A stretch of DNA of 64,000 nt from Parapedobacter defluvii. GTDB lineage: Bacteria; Bacteroidota; Bacteroidia; Sphingobacteriales; Sphingobacteriaceae. Below, in pieces: positions 34,916 through 44,142 of this stretch; positions within the stretch are counted from its first letter, which is position 1; each line of letters begins with the position of its first letter. A program made the position numbers and the translations under genes. The notes below the pieces were generated by a model, which saw only the letters and a list, made by a program, of their open reading frames with translations, did no database searches and had not been told where the DNA came from. The DNA is taken from contig NZ_BMIK01000023.1 of NCBI RefSeq assembly GCF_014642075.1, forward strand, positions 1 to 64,000. Direction: 5' to 3'.

Positions 34916-35566
34916 TCAAGCCCTGGCTCGTTTCCGGAAGAGATAGACTTTGGATTCTTTGCCCTTTAGTAGGCGTTCAATATTTTTTTGATGCGTGATA
35001 AGTATCAACACGCAGATACACATTCCGTAAAGCAGGACAGATTTCACTGAAGTATGAAATAAAAAGACAATACTGAAGGGAAAAGCGAAACCTGCACAGA
35101 TAGAGCTCAGTGATACATAGTGGGTAAGCAACAGCACGACGAGAAAAACCGAAACACACACCAGCGCCGCCTGAAAGTGAACTGCCAGAATCATTCCGAA
35201 AAGGGTTGCAACTCCTTTCCCTCCCCTGAACCCTGCAAAAACAGGGAACAGATGTCCCACTACGGCGATTACGCCCAGTGCCAATTGGAAATTAACAAAC
35301 TGGGCTGCCGCTTGCGGGCCGGTAACCGAGGGGCCTATAAAATAAGCCAAATTAGTTGCTGTCCATCCTTTTAAAATATCGATAATCATAACAGCTACAC
35401 CAGCCTTCGTACCCAATACCCGGAATGTGTTGGTTGCTCCGGCATTTCCACTCCCATATTCTCTTACATCCACGCCGTAAAAAGACTGTCCTAACCACAC
35501 AGCGGTGGGTATGGAACCAAACAGATAAGCCAATACAACTGCTCCGACTAAGTAACCCGATATCAT
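34916..35566 (-). CDS. plsY: Glycerol-3-phosphate acyltransferase PlsY
   Basis: 216 residues from ATG 35566, which overlaps the nadC stop by 4 nt; a TTG three codons earlier is unlikely. The three PlsY motifs are FGSIPTAVWLG, YGSGNAGATNTFRVLG and GFRGGKGVAT, in a multi-helix membrane protein. It acylates glycerol-3-phosphate from acyl phosphate in the inner membrane, the first step of phospholipid synthesis. The stop overlap with nadC indicates an operon DUF4783-nadC-plsY. Confidence 0.95.
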   Translation of the reverse strand: MISGYLVGAVVLAYLFGSIPTAVWLGQSFYGVDVREYGSGNAGATNTFRVLGTKAGVAVMIIDILKGWTATNLAYFIGPSVTGPQAAAQFVNFQLALGVIAVVGHLFPVFAGFRGGKGVATLFGMILAVHFQAALVCVSVFLVVLLLTHYVSLSSICAGFAFPFSIVFLFHTSVKSVLLYGMCICVLILITHQKNIERLLKGKESKVYLFRKRARA

Positions 35567-36432
35567 GAATTGCAAGATACGATTTTTGCTTTCAAACTCA
35601 TGTCTAAGCTTTTCACGGAATGAGTAAGCGCACCGATGGAGATATAGTCCACTCCTGTCTCGGCATATTCACGGACGTTCTCTTCAGTAATGCCACCCGA
35701 CGCTTCCGTTACAAACCGGCCGCCAATCCATGCAACCGCTTCACGTATCTGTGCTGGTTTAAAATTATCAAGCATAATACGTTCTATCTTCCCCACTTCC
35801 AATACTTTTTTGACCTCCTCCAGATTACGTACTTCTATTTCGATCGCGATGGGTTTATCCAATGTTTCCCGGTAATGGTTTGCTTTTTCAATCGCTTCCC
35901 CGATCCCCCCTGCGTAATCGACATGATTATCCTTAATCAGTATCATATCATATAAGCCAAAACGATGGTTTACTCCACCGCCTAAGCGAACCGCTTTCTT
36001 TTCGAGAAACCGTAGTAAAGGCGTGGTTTTCCGGGTATCCAACACGCGGGTTTGCGTACCGGCCAAGGCATCAACAATCCTTCGGGTGGCAGTAGCAATC
36101 CCACTCATACGTTGCATGATATTAAGCAGAAGCCGTTCGGCTAACAAAATGCTGTGAATGCATCCTTCTACACACATCACCACATCCCCCACACGCACCG
36201 ACTGGCCGTCGGTCATAAAAACTTCCACCTGCAGCCCCTTATCCACCTGTTCGAGTACGGTCAGTGCTTCCTCTATTCCCGCTACTGTCCCAGATTCCTT
36301 AATTATCAATTGAGCGATCCCTCTTTTCTCTACTGGAATGGTAGATAGTGACGTATGGTCGCCATCTCCCACATCTTCCGCAAGCGCCGCTTTAATAAAA
36401 TGAACCAGTTCTCCTTTTTCTTTCTCAGTCAT
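35563..36432 (-). CDS. nadC: Nicotinate-nucleotide pyrophosphorylase (carboxylating)
   Basis: 289 residues. The quinolinate phosphoribosyltransferase signatures are EDVGDGDHTSLSTIP, RMSGIATATRRIVDAL, VLDTRKTTPLLRFLEKKAVRLGGGVNHRFGLYDMILIKDNH and EASGGITEENV. It converts quinolinate and PRPP to nicotinate mononucleotide in NAD synthesis. It lies between DUF4783 and plsY on one strand, as in many Bacteroidota. nadA and nadB are not here. Confidence 0.96.
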   Translation of the reverse strand: MTEKEKGELVHFIKAALAEDVGDGDHTSLSTIPVEKRGIAQLIIKESGTVAGIEEALTVLEQVDKGLQVEVFMTDGQSVRVGDVVMCVEGCIHSILLAERLLLNIMQRMSGIATATRRIVDALAGTQTRVLDTRKTTPLLRFLEKKAVRLGGGVNHRFGLYDMILIKDNHVDYAGGIGEAIEKANHYRETLDKPIAIEIEVRNLEEVKKVLEVGKIERIMLDNFKPAQIREAVAWIGGRFVTEASGGITEENVREYAETGVDYISIGALTHSVKSLDMSLKAKIVSCNS

Positions 36433-36564
36433 TGGTCACAACTACATACTAAATTGACCAGCAACTGCAATCATCAGGCAGTGTTGGCCCATGCGTAAAT
36501 AAAAACGCTGCTAAGATGACTATTTAAAACAAAAAATAGCGAATAAAAATAAAATTTGACGGTG

Positions 36565-36981
36565 TTAGTAAATAGGTTCTACGCGAAACTCGGTCACTTG
36601 AAAGGTATTGTCGTTGTTAGTGAGTTTATAAGAAACACGAAAAGTATCCTTGGATGTTTCCAGGTTAAGTACTACATACCTGAAATTCGGGTTGGAATCC
36701 AATCGGTGAGCCATTTTTACATTGGTAGGTGTATTCCTTCCAAAAAAATCACGCAGGATAATTTCAGCCTGTACACGGGAGTAAATACCTTCATCGTTCA
36801 ATAAGATCATGCTCACGGTGGAGGAAAAGTATTTAGAAAGTTCCTTTGTATTCGCGCTTTTGATACACGATGAAATATCATCAATGACGTCATTCATATG
36901 GGCAACGCTCGTCATTGCAAACAAACACATTATCCCCACTAGCTTTGCCCTTTTGATCAATCTGATTCCCATCACTTTCAC
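36565..36981 (-). CDS. DUF4783 family secreted protein
   Basis: About 138 residues; MGIRLIKRAK three codons later is an alternative start. The hydrophobic N-terminus (LVGIMCLFAMTSVAH) is a signal peptide. The rest has an NTF2/SnoaL-like cone pattern: DDISSCIKSANTKELSKYFSSTVSMILLNDEGIYSRVQAEIILRDFF ... RYVVLNLETSKDTFRVSYKLT. This is the DUF4783 family, commonly just upstream of nadC in Bacteroidota. Function unknown. Confidence 0.82.
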   Translation of the reverse strand: MKVMGIRLIKRAKLVGIMCLFAMTSVAHMNDVIDDISSCIKSANTKELSKYFSSTVSMILLNDEGIYSRVQAEIILRDFFGRNTPTNVKMAHRLDSNPNFRYVVLNLETSKDTFRVSYKLTNNDNTFQVTEFRVEPIY

Positions 36982-37171
36982 AGTAGTAGTTTATTCAAAT
37001 GTTACCGTTGTTAACTATCCAACAATCTTGACTTTCAAAAAAGTGTAGACTTTTTTCTACAGAAAACAGCCCTTTTAAAAAACCCACTTTCTTTAAGAAG
37101 TTTATAGCTAAAAACATGCCACATTTCAAAAATGCGTAACTTCCCTTTTCCGTAGGTTCCCTTTAAATCGT

Positions 37172-37179
37172 TATATTTG
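37172..37179 (+). promoter_or_regulatory. -7 box just before gpmI
   Basis: A perfect TATATTTG ends only 4 nt before the GTG start of gpmI. If used, the transcript would begin at about the start codon. No good -33 TTG is visible. Confidence 0.4.
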
Positions 37180-37183
37180 TATC

Positions 37184-38713
37184 GTGAATACCAAGAAAAA
37201 AGTTGCACTCATTATCCTGGATGGATTGGGTTATGGCAAAGAAGATCGCTCGAATGCCGTCTTAGCGGCAAATACTCCCTATTTGGACCAGCTACTTACT
37301 CGATATCCCCATTCGAAACTGGAAGCTTCCGGCGAGGCCGTAGGTTTGCCGGAAGGTCAAATGGGTAATTCAGAGGTCGGCCACATGAATCTGGGGGCTG
37401 GAAGAGTGGTTTATCAGGAGCTTGGCAGAATTCATAAAGCGGTAAAAGATGGTGAATTGAACCGGAATGAAGTCCTACAGTCGGCTTTTGAGTATGCCAA
37501 AGCCAATGGCAGGGCCGTACATTTCATCGGATTGCTTTCCGATGGTGGCGTCCATGCGCACACCCAACACCTCAAAGGGTTGTGTGTGGCCGCAAAAAAT
37601 GCTGGGATAAGCAGCGATCAGGTATTTGTCCACGCCTTTCTGGATGGACGGGATACCGATCCGAACTCAGGCATTGGCTATGTCACCGACATTGAACAAT
37701 TTTTAGGGTCAAACGGAGGTCGCCTTGCCTCCGCAATAGGAAGGTATTACGCGATGGACCGCGACAACCGGTGGGAGCGCGTCAAACAAGCGTATGATCT
37801 GCTTGTTCATGGGACGGGAACCGCTACTCAGGATATCGCCCAATCCATCCAGCAATCTTACAACGAAGGCATTACGGATGAATTTGTAAAGCCCATTGTC
37901 AAAACCGACGCCCACGGAACTCCCCTAGTAACCCTGAAAAACGGAGATGTTGTGGTATGTTTCAATTTCCGCACAGACAGGGGACGTGAAATCACGATCG
38001 CGCTTACACAGCGTGATTTCCCGGAATACAACATGTATCCCTTAGAATTGCGCTATTTGACCATGACAACCTACGATGAAACATTTAAGGAGGTTGACGT
38101 CTTATTCCTTAAAGAAAATCTCACCAATACGCTCGGGGAAGTACTGGAAGCCAATGGAAAAACCCAGACACGCATTGCAGAGACAGAAAAATACCCACAT
38201 GTCACTTTCTTTTTTTCGGGTGGACGCGAAAAAGAATTCACCGGCGAAAACCGGATTCTCATTCCCTCTCCCAAGGTAGCTACTTACGATCTGCAACCAG
38301 AAATGAGTGCGCAAGGTGTAGCAGATGCAATTTGTAATGACATTACCGACCATCAGCCTGATTTCATTTGTCTGAACTTTGCCAATCCGGATATGGTTGG
38401 ACATACCGGCGTTTTCGAAGCTGTTGTCAAGGCCGTTGAGACTGTAGACAGCTGCTTGCGGCAGGTAGTGGAGTGTGGCGTAAAATTTGGATATTCTTTT
38501 ATCATCATTGCCGACCACGGTAATGCAGAGTTCATGATTAACGAAGACGGTTCTGTTAATACCGCCCACACGACCAATTTGGTGCCCTGTATCTTAATTG
38601 ACAAGGATCATACCGCGATATCCAACGGAAAATTGGGCGATATTGCACCCACCGTTTTGAAGCTTTTGGAACTGCCCATACCAAATGAAATGAACGGGAA
38701 CGTATTGATTTAA
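37184..38713 (+). CDS. gpmI: 2,3-bisphosphoglycerate-independent phosphoglycerate mutase
   Basis: 509 residues starting at GTG. The N-terminal metal motif is VALIILDGLGYGKEDRSNAV, then GNSEVGHMNLGAGRVVYQ with the catalytic Ser, HAFLDGRDTDPNSG, CFNFRTDRGREIT, and C-terminal metal ligands NPDMVGHTG and IIADHGNAE. It interconverts 3- and 2-phosphoglycerate in glycolysis. The start cannot lie downstream because the metal motif would be lost. A lipoprotein gene follows after 2 nt. Confidence 0.96.
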   Translation: MNTKKKVALIILDGLGYGKEDRSNAVLAANTPYLDQLLTRYPHSKLEASGEAVGLPEGQMGNSEVGHMNLGAGRVVYQELGRIHKAVKDGELNRNEVLQSAFEYAKANGRAVHFIGLLSDGGVHAHTQHLKGLCVAAKNAGISSDQVFVHAFLDGRDTDPNSGIGYVTDIEQFLGSNGGRLASAIGRYYAMDRDNRWERVKQAYDLLVHGTGTATQDIAQSIQQSYNEGITDEFVKPIVKTDAHGTPLVTLKNGDVVVCFNFRTDRGREITIALTQRDFPEYNMYPLELRYLTMTTYDETFKEVDVLFLKENLTNTLGEVLEANGKTQTRIAETEKYPHVTFFFSGGREKEFTGENRILIPSPKVATYDLQPEMSAQGVADAICNDITDHQPDFICLNFANPDMVGHTGVFEAVVKAVETVDSCLRQVVECGVKFGYSFIIIADHGNAEFMINEDGSVNTAHTTNLVPCILIDKDHTAISNGKLGDIAPTVLKLLELPIPNEMNGNVLI

Positions 38714-38715
38714 CG

Positions 38716-39279
38716 ATGGGTCAACGTAAAAGTGCATTTGCATTTCACATCCATCTCGCTTTTCTTGGGCTAGTAGGATGTTGTGCCTGTACCCGGCCTG
38801 ATAATACGCCTGCATCATCTGCTATGGCAAGCTCCTATTTTAGCTTGGAAGAATTTTTCCGGAGTGAAGCTACTCGCCTCACAAAACTAGCGCCCACTGT
38901 TGAAAAGACCGTATCCAGAAATGGTATGTCGGAAGGTAAGTCCGTGCAAATAAACGACTGGAAAAATGAATTGGCTTTGTTTATGGATTCAGACATTAAC
39001 AAGCCGGCATGGCAGAACAGCTATCGGGTAGACAGTACCGACCGTTTGCTTACGTATACGAGTACTGACCCCGAATTGCGCACTCAAAAAATCAGCATAG
39101 AAAAAGATGAGAACGAAAAAGTAAAGCATATTGCCATTATTAACCATGCCAGCAATATGCTTTACCAAACCGAGGAACGTCTCGATTATTATCCTGATTC
39201 ACTTTATCAAATCGATAAACAACAGCAGGTCCGTCTCATCGGCGAAAGCCAGTATTCAATAAGAGGGGTCCTGCAATAA
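38716..39279 (+). CDS. Lipoprotein of unknown function downstream of gpmI
   Basis: 187 residues. The N-terminal hydrophobic stretch with lipobox LGLVGCCAC indicates a lipoprotein. The remainder has no recognised domain: a helical part (LEEFFRSEATRLTKLAPTVEKTVSRNG) and strands reading RTQKISIEKDENEKVKHIAIINHASNMLYQTEERLDYYPDSLYQI. It is co-transcribed with gpmI (2-nt gap). Probably periplasmic. Function unknown. Confidence 0.75.
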   Translation: MGQRKSAFAFHIHLAFLGLVGCCACTRPDNTPASSAMASSYFSLEEFFRSEATRLTKLAPTVEKTVSRNGMSEGKSVQINDWKNELALFMDSDINKPAWQNSYRVDSTDRLLTYTSTDPELRTQKISIEKDENEKVKHIAIINHASNMLYQTEERLDYYPDSLYQIDKQQQVRLIGESQYSIRGVLQ

Positions 39280-39296
39280 GCGGGTAGCGGGATTCC

Positions 39297-39971
39297 TTAC
39301 TTAAGGTTATCCCGGTATACTTTTGCTTTCTTGACTTCGGTTTGTATATCCTTTTTGCCCGGTGTCATCGTCAACACCTGTTCAAAATCTGCAATACTTT
39401 TATCGTACGATTCGGAGGCTAGTGCTTTATCGTAATTTGCCGTGCCTTCGGTTCCGCGCAAAATCCCAAGATCCCGGTAGGCTATGCCCCGATTCTGATA
39501 GTATTTCGCATCGTTGCCATTCAGTTCGATGGCTTTGGTATAATCGGCTATCGCTTCGTTCAGCATCTTTTCGCGGTTGGCAGAACTTATTTTCGTATCC
39601 GTTTGAACCGCAAGTATATTATTTGCCTTTCCGCGATAATAATAAGCGGATTCGTGTTCCGGGAGCAGTTGTATAACTTTACCGAAAGATGCCAATGCTT
39701 TTTTATATTCACCAATCTGATATTGCGAATATCCCAACATATACATCACATCCGGATCGCTGGCTTCAGCTGGCAGAGCCTTTTGCAAATGGTTGGCCGC
39801 CGCTTTAAAATCACCGTCGATCAACGCTTTTTGTCCCAACCGTACATTGGGATTGCTGGGTGCTGTCTCAGTGGTTTGTGCCTGTACTGCCAATACCGCT
39901 ATACATAGCATCCCACCGATAATCCCATGTTTCAAATTTCCCAAAAAAAAGCTCAATTCGTTTTTTTTCAT
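39297..39971 (-). CDS. TPR-repeat secreted protein
   Basis: About 224 residues from MKKNELSFFLGNLKHG; the frame is open further upstream through the promoter. The signal peptide ends near VQAQT. At least three tetratricopeptide repeats can be seen (DPDVMYMLGYSQYQIGEYKKALASFGKVIQLLP; SAYYYRGKANNI ... AIADYTKAIELNGNDAKYYQNRGIAYRDLGIL; DKSIADFEQVLTMTPGKKDIQTEVKKAK). It is likely a periplasmic protein-interaction module; partner unknown. Convergent with the gpmI-lipoprotein operon. Confidence 0.85.
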   Translation of the reverse strand: MKKNELSFFLGNLKHGIIGGMLCIAVLAVQAQTTETAPSNPNVRLGQKALIDGDFKAAANHLQKALPAEASDPDVMYMLGYSQYQIGEYKKALASFGKVIQLLPEHESAYYYRGKANNILAVQTDTKISSANREKMLNEAIADYTKAIELNGNDAKYYQNRGIAYRDLGILRGTEGTANYDKALASESYDKSIADFEQVLTMTPGKKDIQTEVKKAKVYRDNLK

Positions 39972-40026
39972 CACTTTCAAATTAAACAAAATCCTTCTGA
40001 TTGACCACCCTGCAATTTCCGTGCTA

Positions 40027-40057
40027 CAAACATAACCATAATTGCATGCAAATACAA
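40027..40057 (-). promoter_or_regulatory. Promoter of the TPR-protein gene
   Basis: On the minus strand TTG (40057-40055), a 20-nt spacer and TATGTTTG (40034-40027) match the Bacteroidota -33/-7 consensus. The leader would be about 50 nt, which supports the start at 39971. Confidence 0.7.
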
Positions 40058-40362
40058 TTTGTCCACCGTGCAACTTATTCACAGGGAAATTTACACATAA
40101 AACTCCAAAACTTTTCCTTTATTATTTTTCTGATAAATTTTTATTTTAGCTGTTCGTGCCGCGGGGAACAACCGAGCCAATCCGTTCCGAAGAGCTGACT
40201 TTTTTTCAGCACGGATACCTCGAAAGTGAAACTTACCCTAAAATTTGAGGTAAATTTGCTATTGGCATAGGCATTGCAATTACTTAGAGAAAGTAGATTT
40301 TTAACTTACCCACTGATCAGGGCTGCCAATATGGCGCCGGTATAGACGAAATAAAAGTATTC
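40058..40362. other. Intergenic region upstream of lon
   Basis: No gene was seen. It carries a TAAATTTG -7 box (40251-40258) and, 4 nt later, a sigma-54-like -24/-12 element (40263-40278). A GCTGA/TCAGC hairpin lies near 40194-40210. No TGAC-N7-GTCA palindrome was found here. Confidence 0.6.
40251..40278 (+). promoter_or_regulatory. Two overlapping lon promoters: -7 box and sigma-54-like element
   Basis: TAAATTTG at 40251-40258 fits the housekeeping -7 box, though no -33 TTG is visible. TGGCATAGGCATTGCA at 40263-40278 has the sigma-54 GG and GC 12 bases apart, and matches the grpE element at 11 of 16 positions. Start near 40289 would leave a leader of about 74 nt. Confidence 0.6.
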
Positions 40363-42813
40363 ATGAGCAATTTTGATCCATTCGATTTTAACCAAGCAAT
40401 CCCCATTATAAATGAAGACACGGAATTCTTTCCGTTATTAAGCCAGCAAGATGAAGATGAGATGCGAAACGCAGACCTTCCGGAATCTCTTTCCATTCTT
40501 CCGCTGCGCAATACGGTGTTGTTTCCGGGTGTTGTCATACCGATTACCGTTGGCAGAGATAAGTCTATCAAATTAGTCAAGGAAGCATACAAAGGTGACC
40601 GGATTATCGGCGTTGTGTCTCAGCAGAATATGGCCATTGAAGACCCGACGTTTGAGCAACTCAATAAAGTGGGTACCGTAGCCATGATTATCAAGATTCT
40701 GCAGATGCCCGATGGAAATACAACGGTCATTATCCAGGGAAAACAACGTTTCAGATTGCGGGATCTCATCCAAAGCGAGCCCTATATCAAAGCATCCATC
40801 GAACGCTTCGAAGAAAAAAAACACAAAGCCAGCCGGGAATTCAATGCAATGATTTCTTCCATCAAAGAGATGGCATTGCAAATTATCCAGCTGTCCCCGC
40901 ACATACCCAGTGAGGCCGGTATTGCCATCAAAAACATCGAAAGCCCGGCTTTCCTCATCAATTTTATCTCTTCTAACCTGAATGCAGACCTGTCCTTCAA
41001 ACAGCAACTGCTGGAAATTGCCGATCTGGATAAGCGGGCCGCCAAGGTACTGGAACAGCTTGATGTAGAACTCCAACTGCTCGAACTGAAAACACAGATA
41101 CAGAACAAAGTACGAGGAGATTTAGACAAACAACAGCGGGATTATTTTCTCAACCAGCAATTAAAAACCATACAGGAGGAACTAGGTGGCAACACACCCG
41201 ACCTGGAAATGGAAGATCTACGTAAGCGTGCGAAAGCAAAAAAATGGCCCGCAGACGTAGGAGAACATTTTAATAAAGAACTTGATAAACTGGCCCGTAT
41301 CAATCCGGCAGCGGCTGACTATTCGGTACAGGTCAATTACCTCGAATTGTTATTGGATCTTCCCTGGAATGACTTCACCAAAGACAACTTCGACCTCAAC
41401 CGCGCTAAGCGGGTGCTGGATCGCGACCATTACGGCTTGGATAAAGTGAAACAACGGATCATCGAATACCTGGCGGTATTAAAACTGAAGCGCAATATGA
41501 AGGCGCCCATCCTCTGCTTGGTAGGTCCTCCGGGAGTAGGAAAGACGTCTTTGGGTAAATCAATTGCCAAGGCTCTGGGGCGCAAATATACCCGTATGGC
41601 ACTCGGCGGTATCCGTGATGAAGCGGAGATAAGGGGGCACCGCAAAACATACATCGGTGCCATGCCCGGCCGTATTATCCAGTCGCTTAAAAAGGCAGGA
41701 GCCTCCAATCCGGTGTTCGTGCTGGATGAGATCGATAAAGTAGGCAGCGATTTCCGGGGCGACCCTTCATCTGCCCTACTGGAAGTACTGGATCCGGAGC
41801 AGAACAATGCATTCTACGATCATTATGTGGAGTTGGACTACGATCTGTCAAATGTAATGTTCATCGCCACGGCCAACTCACTGAGCAACATACAGCCGGC
41901 ACTGCTTGACCGGATGGAGATTATTGAGGTCAATGGATATACAATCGAGGAAAAAATAGAAATCGCCAAGAAACACCTCATTCCAAAACAACGCGAGCTG
42001 CACGGACTCGGTGCAAAAGATTTTTCCCTTCGGTCAAAAGTCATCGAAAAAATTATCGACGAATATACCCGCGAATCGGGCGTACGTGGCCTGGAAAAGA
42101 AAATTGGATCAATCATCCGGGGTGTAGCTACACGTATCGTGATGGATAACCCGTTAACCCAACCGATAGATACCGCAATGGTTGAGAAAATACTCGGTGC
42201 TCCTATATATGATAAGGAATTTTATGAAGGAAACGATGTTGCCGGTGTAGTTACAGGTCTTGCATGGACTCAGGTGGGCGGAGATATCCTTTATATCGAA
42301 TCAAGCCTGAGTCCTGGAAAGGGAAAATTGACCTTAACAGGTAATCTGGGGGAGGTTATGAAAGAATCTGCAAGCATTGCCATGGCCTATCTGCGTGCAA
42401 ATGCAGCGCAATTTGGCATCGACTATCAGGTATTTGATAAGTGGGATGTGCACATCCACGTACCGGCGGGTGCCACCCCTAAAGATGGTCCATCGGCCGG
42501 GATCACGATGCTTACCGCACTTGCATCCAGTTTCACACAACGGAAAGTAAAAGAAAAACTAGCCATGACAGGAGAAATCACCTTGCGAGGGAAAGTACTT
42601 CCGGTAGGCGGCATCAAAGAAAAAATATTGGCGGCGAAACGTGCCAACATCAAGGAAGTGATCCTCTCAAAAGCCAACCGGAAAGATATCCTGGAAATCA
42701 AGGAAGATTACATCAAGGACCTGACATTCCACTATGTCTCGGAAATGCATGAGGTGGTCAATATTGCTTTGCTCAAACAGCGGGTAAAAAACGCTAAGCA
42801 ATTGTTAAATTAA
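40363..42813 (+). CDS. lon: ATP-dependent protease Lon
   Basis: 816 residues. The N-terminal LON domain is SILPLRNTVLFPGVVIPITVGRDKSI. The AAA+ module has Walker A GPPGVGKTS at 388-396 and Walker B PVFVLDEIDKV. The protease domain carries the Ser-Lys dyad: Ser711 in PKDGPSAGI and Lys754 in GGIKEK, 43 residues apart as in E. coli Lon. It degrades misfolded and regulatory proteins in the cytoplasm. The sigma-54-like element upstream suggests stress induction shared with grpE. A CorC-type gene follows after 16 nt. Confidence 0.97.
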   Translation: MSNFDPFDFNQAIPIINEDTEFFPLLSQQDEDEMRNADLPESLSILPLRNTVLFPGVVIPITVGRDKSIKLVKEAYKGDRIIGVVSQQNMAIEDPTFEQLNKVGTVAMIIKILQMPDGNTTVIIQGKQRFRLRDLIQSEPYIKASIERFEEKKHKASREFNAMISSIKEMALQIIQLSPHIPSEAGIAIKNIESPAFLINFISSNLNADLSFKQQLLEIADLDKRAAKVLEQLDVELQLLELKTQIQNKVRGDLDKQQRDYFLNQQLKTIQEELGGNTPDLEMEDLRKRAKAKKWPADVGEHFNKELDKLARINPAAADYSVQVNYLELLLDLPWNDFTKDNFDLNRAKRVLDRDHYGLDKVKQRIIEYLAVLKLKRNMKAPILCLVGPPGVGKTSLGKSIAKALGRKYTRMALGGIRDEAEIRGHRKTYIGAMPGRIIQSLKKAGASNPVFVLDEIDKVGSDFRGDPSSALLEVLDPEQNNAFYDHYVELDYDLSNVMFIATANSLSNIQPALLDRMEIIEVNGYTIEEKIEIAKKHLIPKQRELHGLGAKDFSLRSKVIEKIIDEYTRESGVRGLEKKIGSIIRGVATRIVMDNPLTQPIDTAMVEKILGAPIYDKEFYEGNDVAGVVTGLAWTQVGGDILYIESSLSPGKGKLTLTGNLGEVMKESASIAMAYLRANAAQFGIDYQVFDKWDVHIHVPAGATPKDGPSAGITMLTALASSFTQRKVKEKLAMTGEITLRGKVLPVGGIKEKILAAKRANIKEVILSKANRKDILEIKEDYIKDLTFHYVSEMHEVVNIALLKQRVKNAKQLLN

Positions 42814-42829
42814 TTATTATCTTAGCTAC

Positions 42830-44125
42830 ATGCTTACAGAGTCGCTGATTATCTTGGCGTTGATCCTGTTGAATGGTATTTTTTCAGCTTCCGAAATTGC
42901 GATTGTGTCCAGTCGGAAAGCCCGTTTACAAGTATTAACGGACCGGAAAAATGCCGCCGCTAAGCAAGTGCTTAAACTAAAGGGCTCGCCCAACCAATTT
43001 CTTTCCACCGTACAGATCGGCATTACACTGATCGGGATTTTGACCGGGATTTTCGGGGGTGCAACCATCGCCCAACGGTTGGATGTTTACCTCTCGGAAG
43101 TTGCGTGGATGGATGGCTACAGCTCACAGATTTCCGTACTCATCGTTGTGATTGTGATTACGTTTCTCACCCTGGTATTAGGCGAGCTGGTTCCCAAACG
43201 CATTGGCTTGGCCATTCCCGAAAAATACGCCATGATTGTGGCGTTTCCGATGAATGTGCTCAGCAAAATCGTAGCCCCTTTCGTATGGCTGCTGAGCGCA
43301 ACCACCGAAGGCATCGTCAGGCTGCTGAATATAAAAACGTCACAGAATGCGGTTACGGAAGAAGAAATCAAAGCACTGGTCGATGAGGGAGCGGATATAG
43401 GCGCCATCGAACACATTGAACACGAAATTGTAGACCGGGTTTTCAGCTTAGGCGACAAACGTGCAGTTAACCTGATGACCCATCGCAGCAATATTGTATG
43501 GCTGGATATCAACGACGAATACGAGGTACATAAACAAACCATTTTGAAAAGCGGACACACCGTGTATCCGGTATGCCAGGGAGGGCTTGATAATGTTATC
43601 GGGGTCGTTCATATCAAATCATTACTCAAGCAATACCTCATTGACCAACCGATCCAGCTCAAACAATTGACACATCCACTCAATTATGTACACGAAAACA
43701 GCTCCGCATATAGCATATTGAACAAGTTTAAGGCCTCCAAGATACATCAAGCCATCGTACTGGATGAATATGGAGCCTTACAGGGTATTGTTACCATCAA
43801 CGACATTTTGAGCAGCCTTGTCGGCGATATTTCAGACAGCGATACGGCAGAACGGCCTGAAATTGTTACCCGCGAAGACGGTAGCCTGCTGATTGACGGT
43901 CAGTATCAGATCGACGATCTTTTTACTGCGCTTAATATTGACATATCAGAAGAGGAAGAAGCGGGATTGGGAAGTATAAACACCATCGCGGGACTGGTTC
44001 TCCTGAAATTAGGCCATATGCCTACAGCGGGCGAACGTATGCAGTGGCAAAATCATGAATTTGAAGTAGTAGACATGGATGGGAACCGGATTGATAAAAT
44101 ATTGGTAAAATTACTGGATTCCTGA
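42830..44125 (+). CDS. HlyC/CorC-family membrane protein (CNNM and CBS domains)
   Basis: 431 residues. The N-terminal DUF21/CNNM membrane domain (NGIFSASEIAIVSSRKARLQ, FLSTVQIGITLIGILTGIFGGATIA, LGELVPKRIGLAIPE) is followed by a CBS pair (VNLMTHRSNIVWLDINDEYEV; IHQAIVLDEYGALQGIVTINDILSSLVGDI) and a C-terminal CorC/HlyC domain. Members are implicated in magnesium or cobalt efflux in the inner membrane; exact ion unknown. The close spacing after lon suggests co-transcription. Confidence 0.9.
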   Translation: MLTESLIILALILLNGIFSASEIAIVSSRKARLQVLTDRKNAAAKQVLKLKGSPNQFLSTVQIGITLIGILTGIFGGATIAQRLDVYLSEVAWMDGYSSQISVLIVVIVITFLTLVLGELVPKRIGLAIPEKYAMIVAFPMNVLSKIVAPFVWLLSATTEGIVRLLNIKTSQNAVTEEEIKALVDEGADIGAIEHIEHEIVDRVFSLGDKRAVNLMTHRSNIVWLDINDEYEVHKQTILKSGHTVYPVCQGGLDNVIGVVHIKSLLKQYLIDQPIQLKQLTHPLNYVHENSSAYSILNKFKASKIHQAIVLDEYGALQGIVTINDILSSLVGDISDSDTAERPEIVTREDGSLLIDGQYQIDDLFTALNIDISEEEEAGLGSINTIAGLVLLKLGHMPTAGERMQWQNHEFEVVDMDGNRIDKILVKLLDS

Positions 44126-44142
44126 CCGCATTTTTTATACAA

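Noticed and set aside
40194-40210. GCTGA/TCAGC hairpin upstream of lon as an activator site matching TGAC-N7-GTCA
   Set aside because: It shares only TGAC on one side and is not a palindrome of the same layout; it also lacks the distance seen for the barrel gene.
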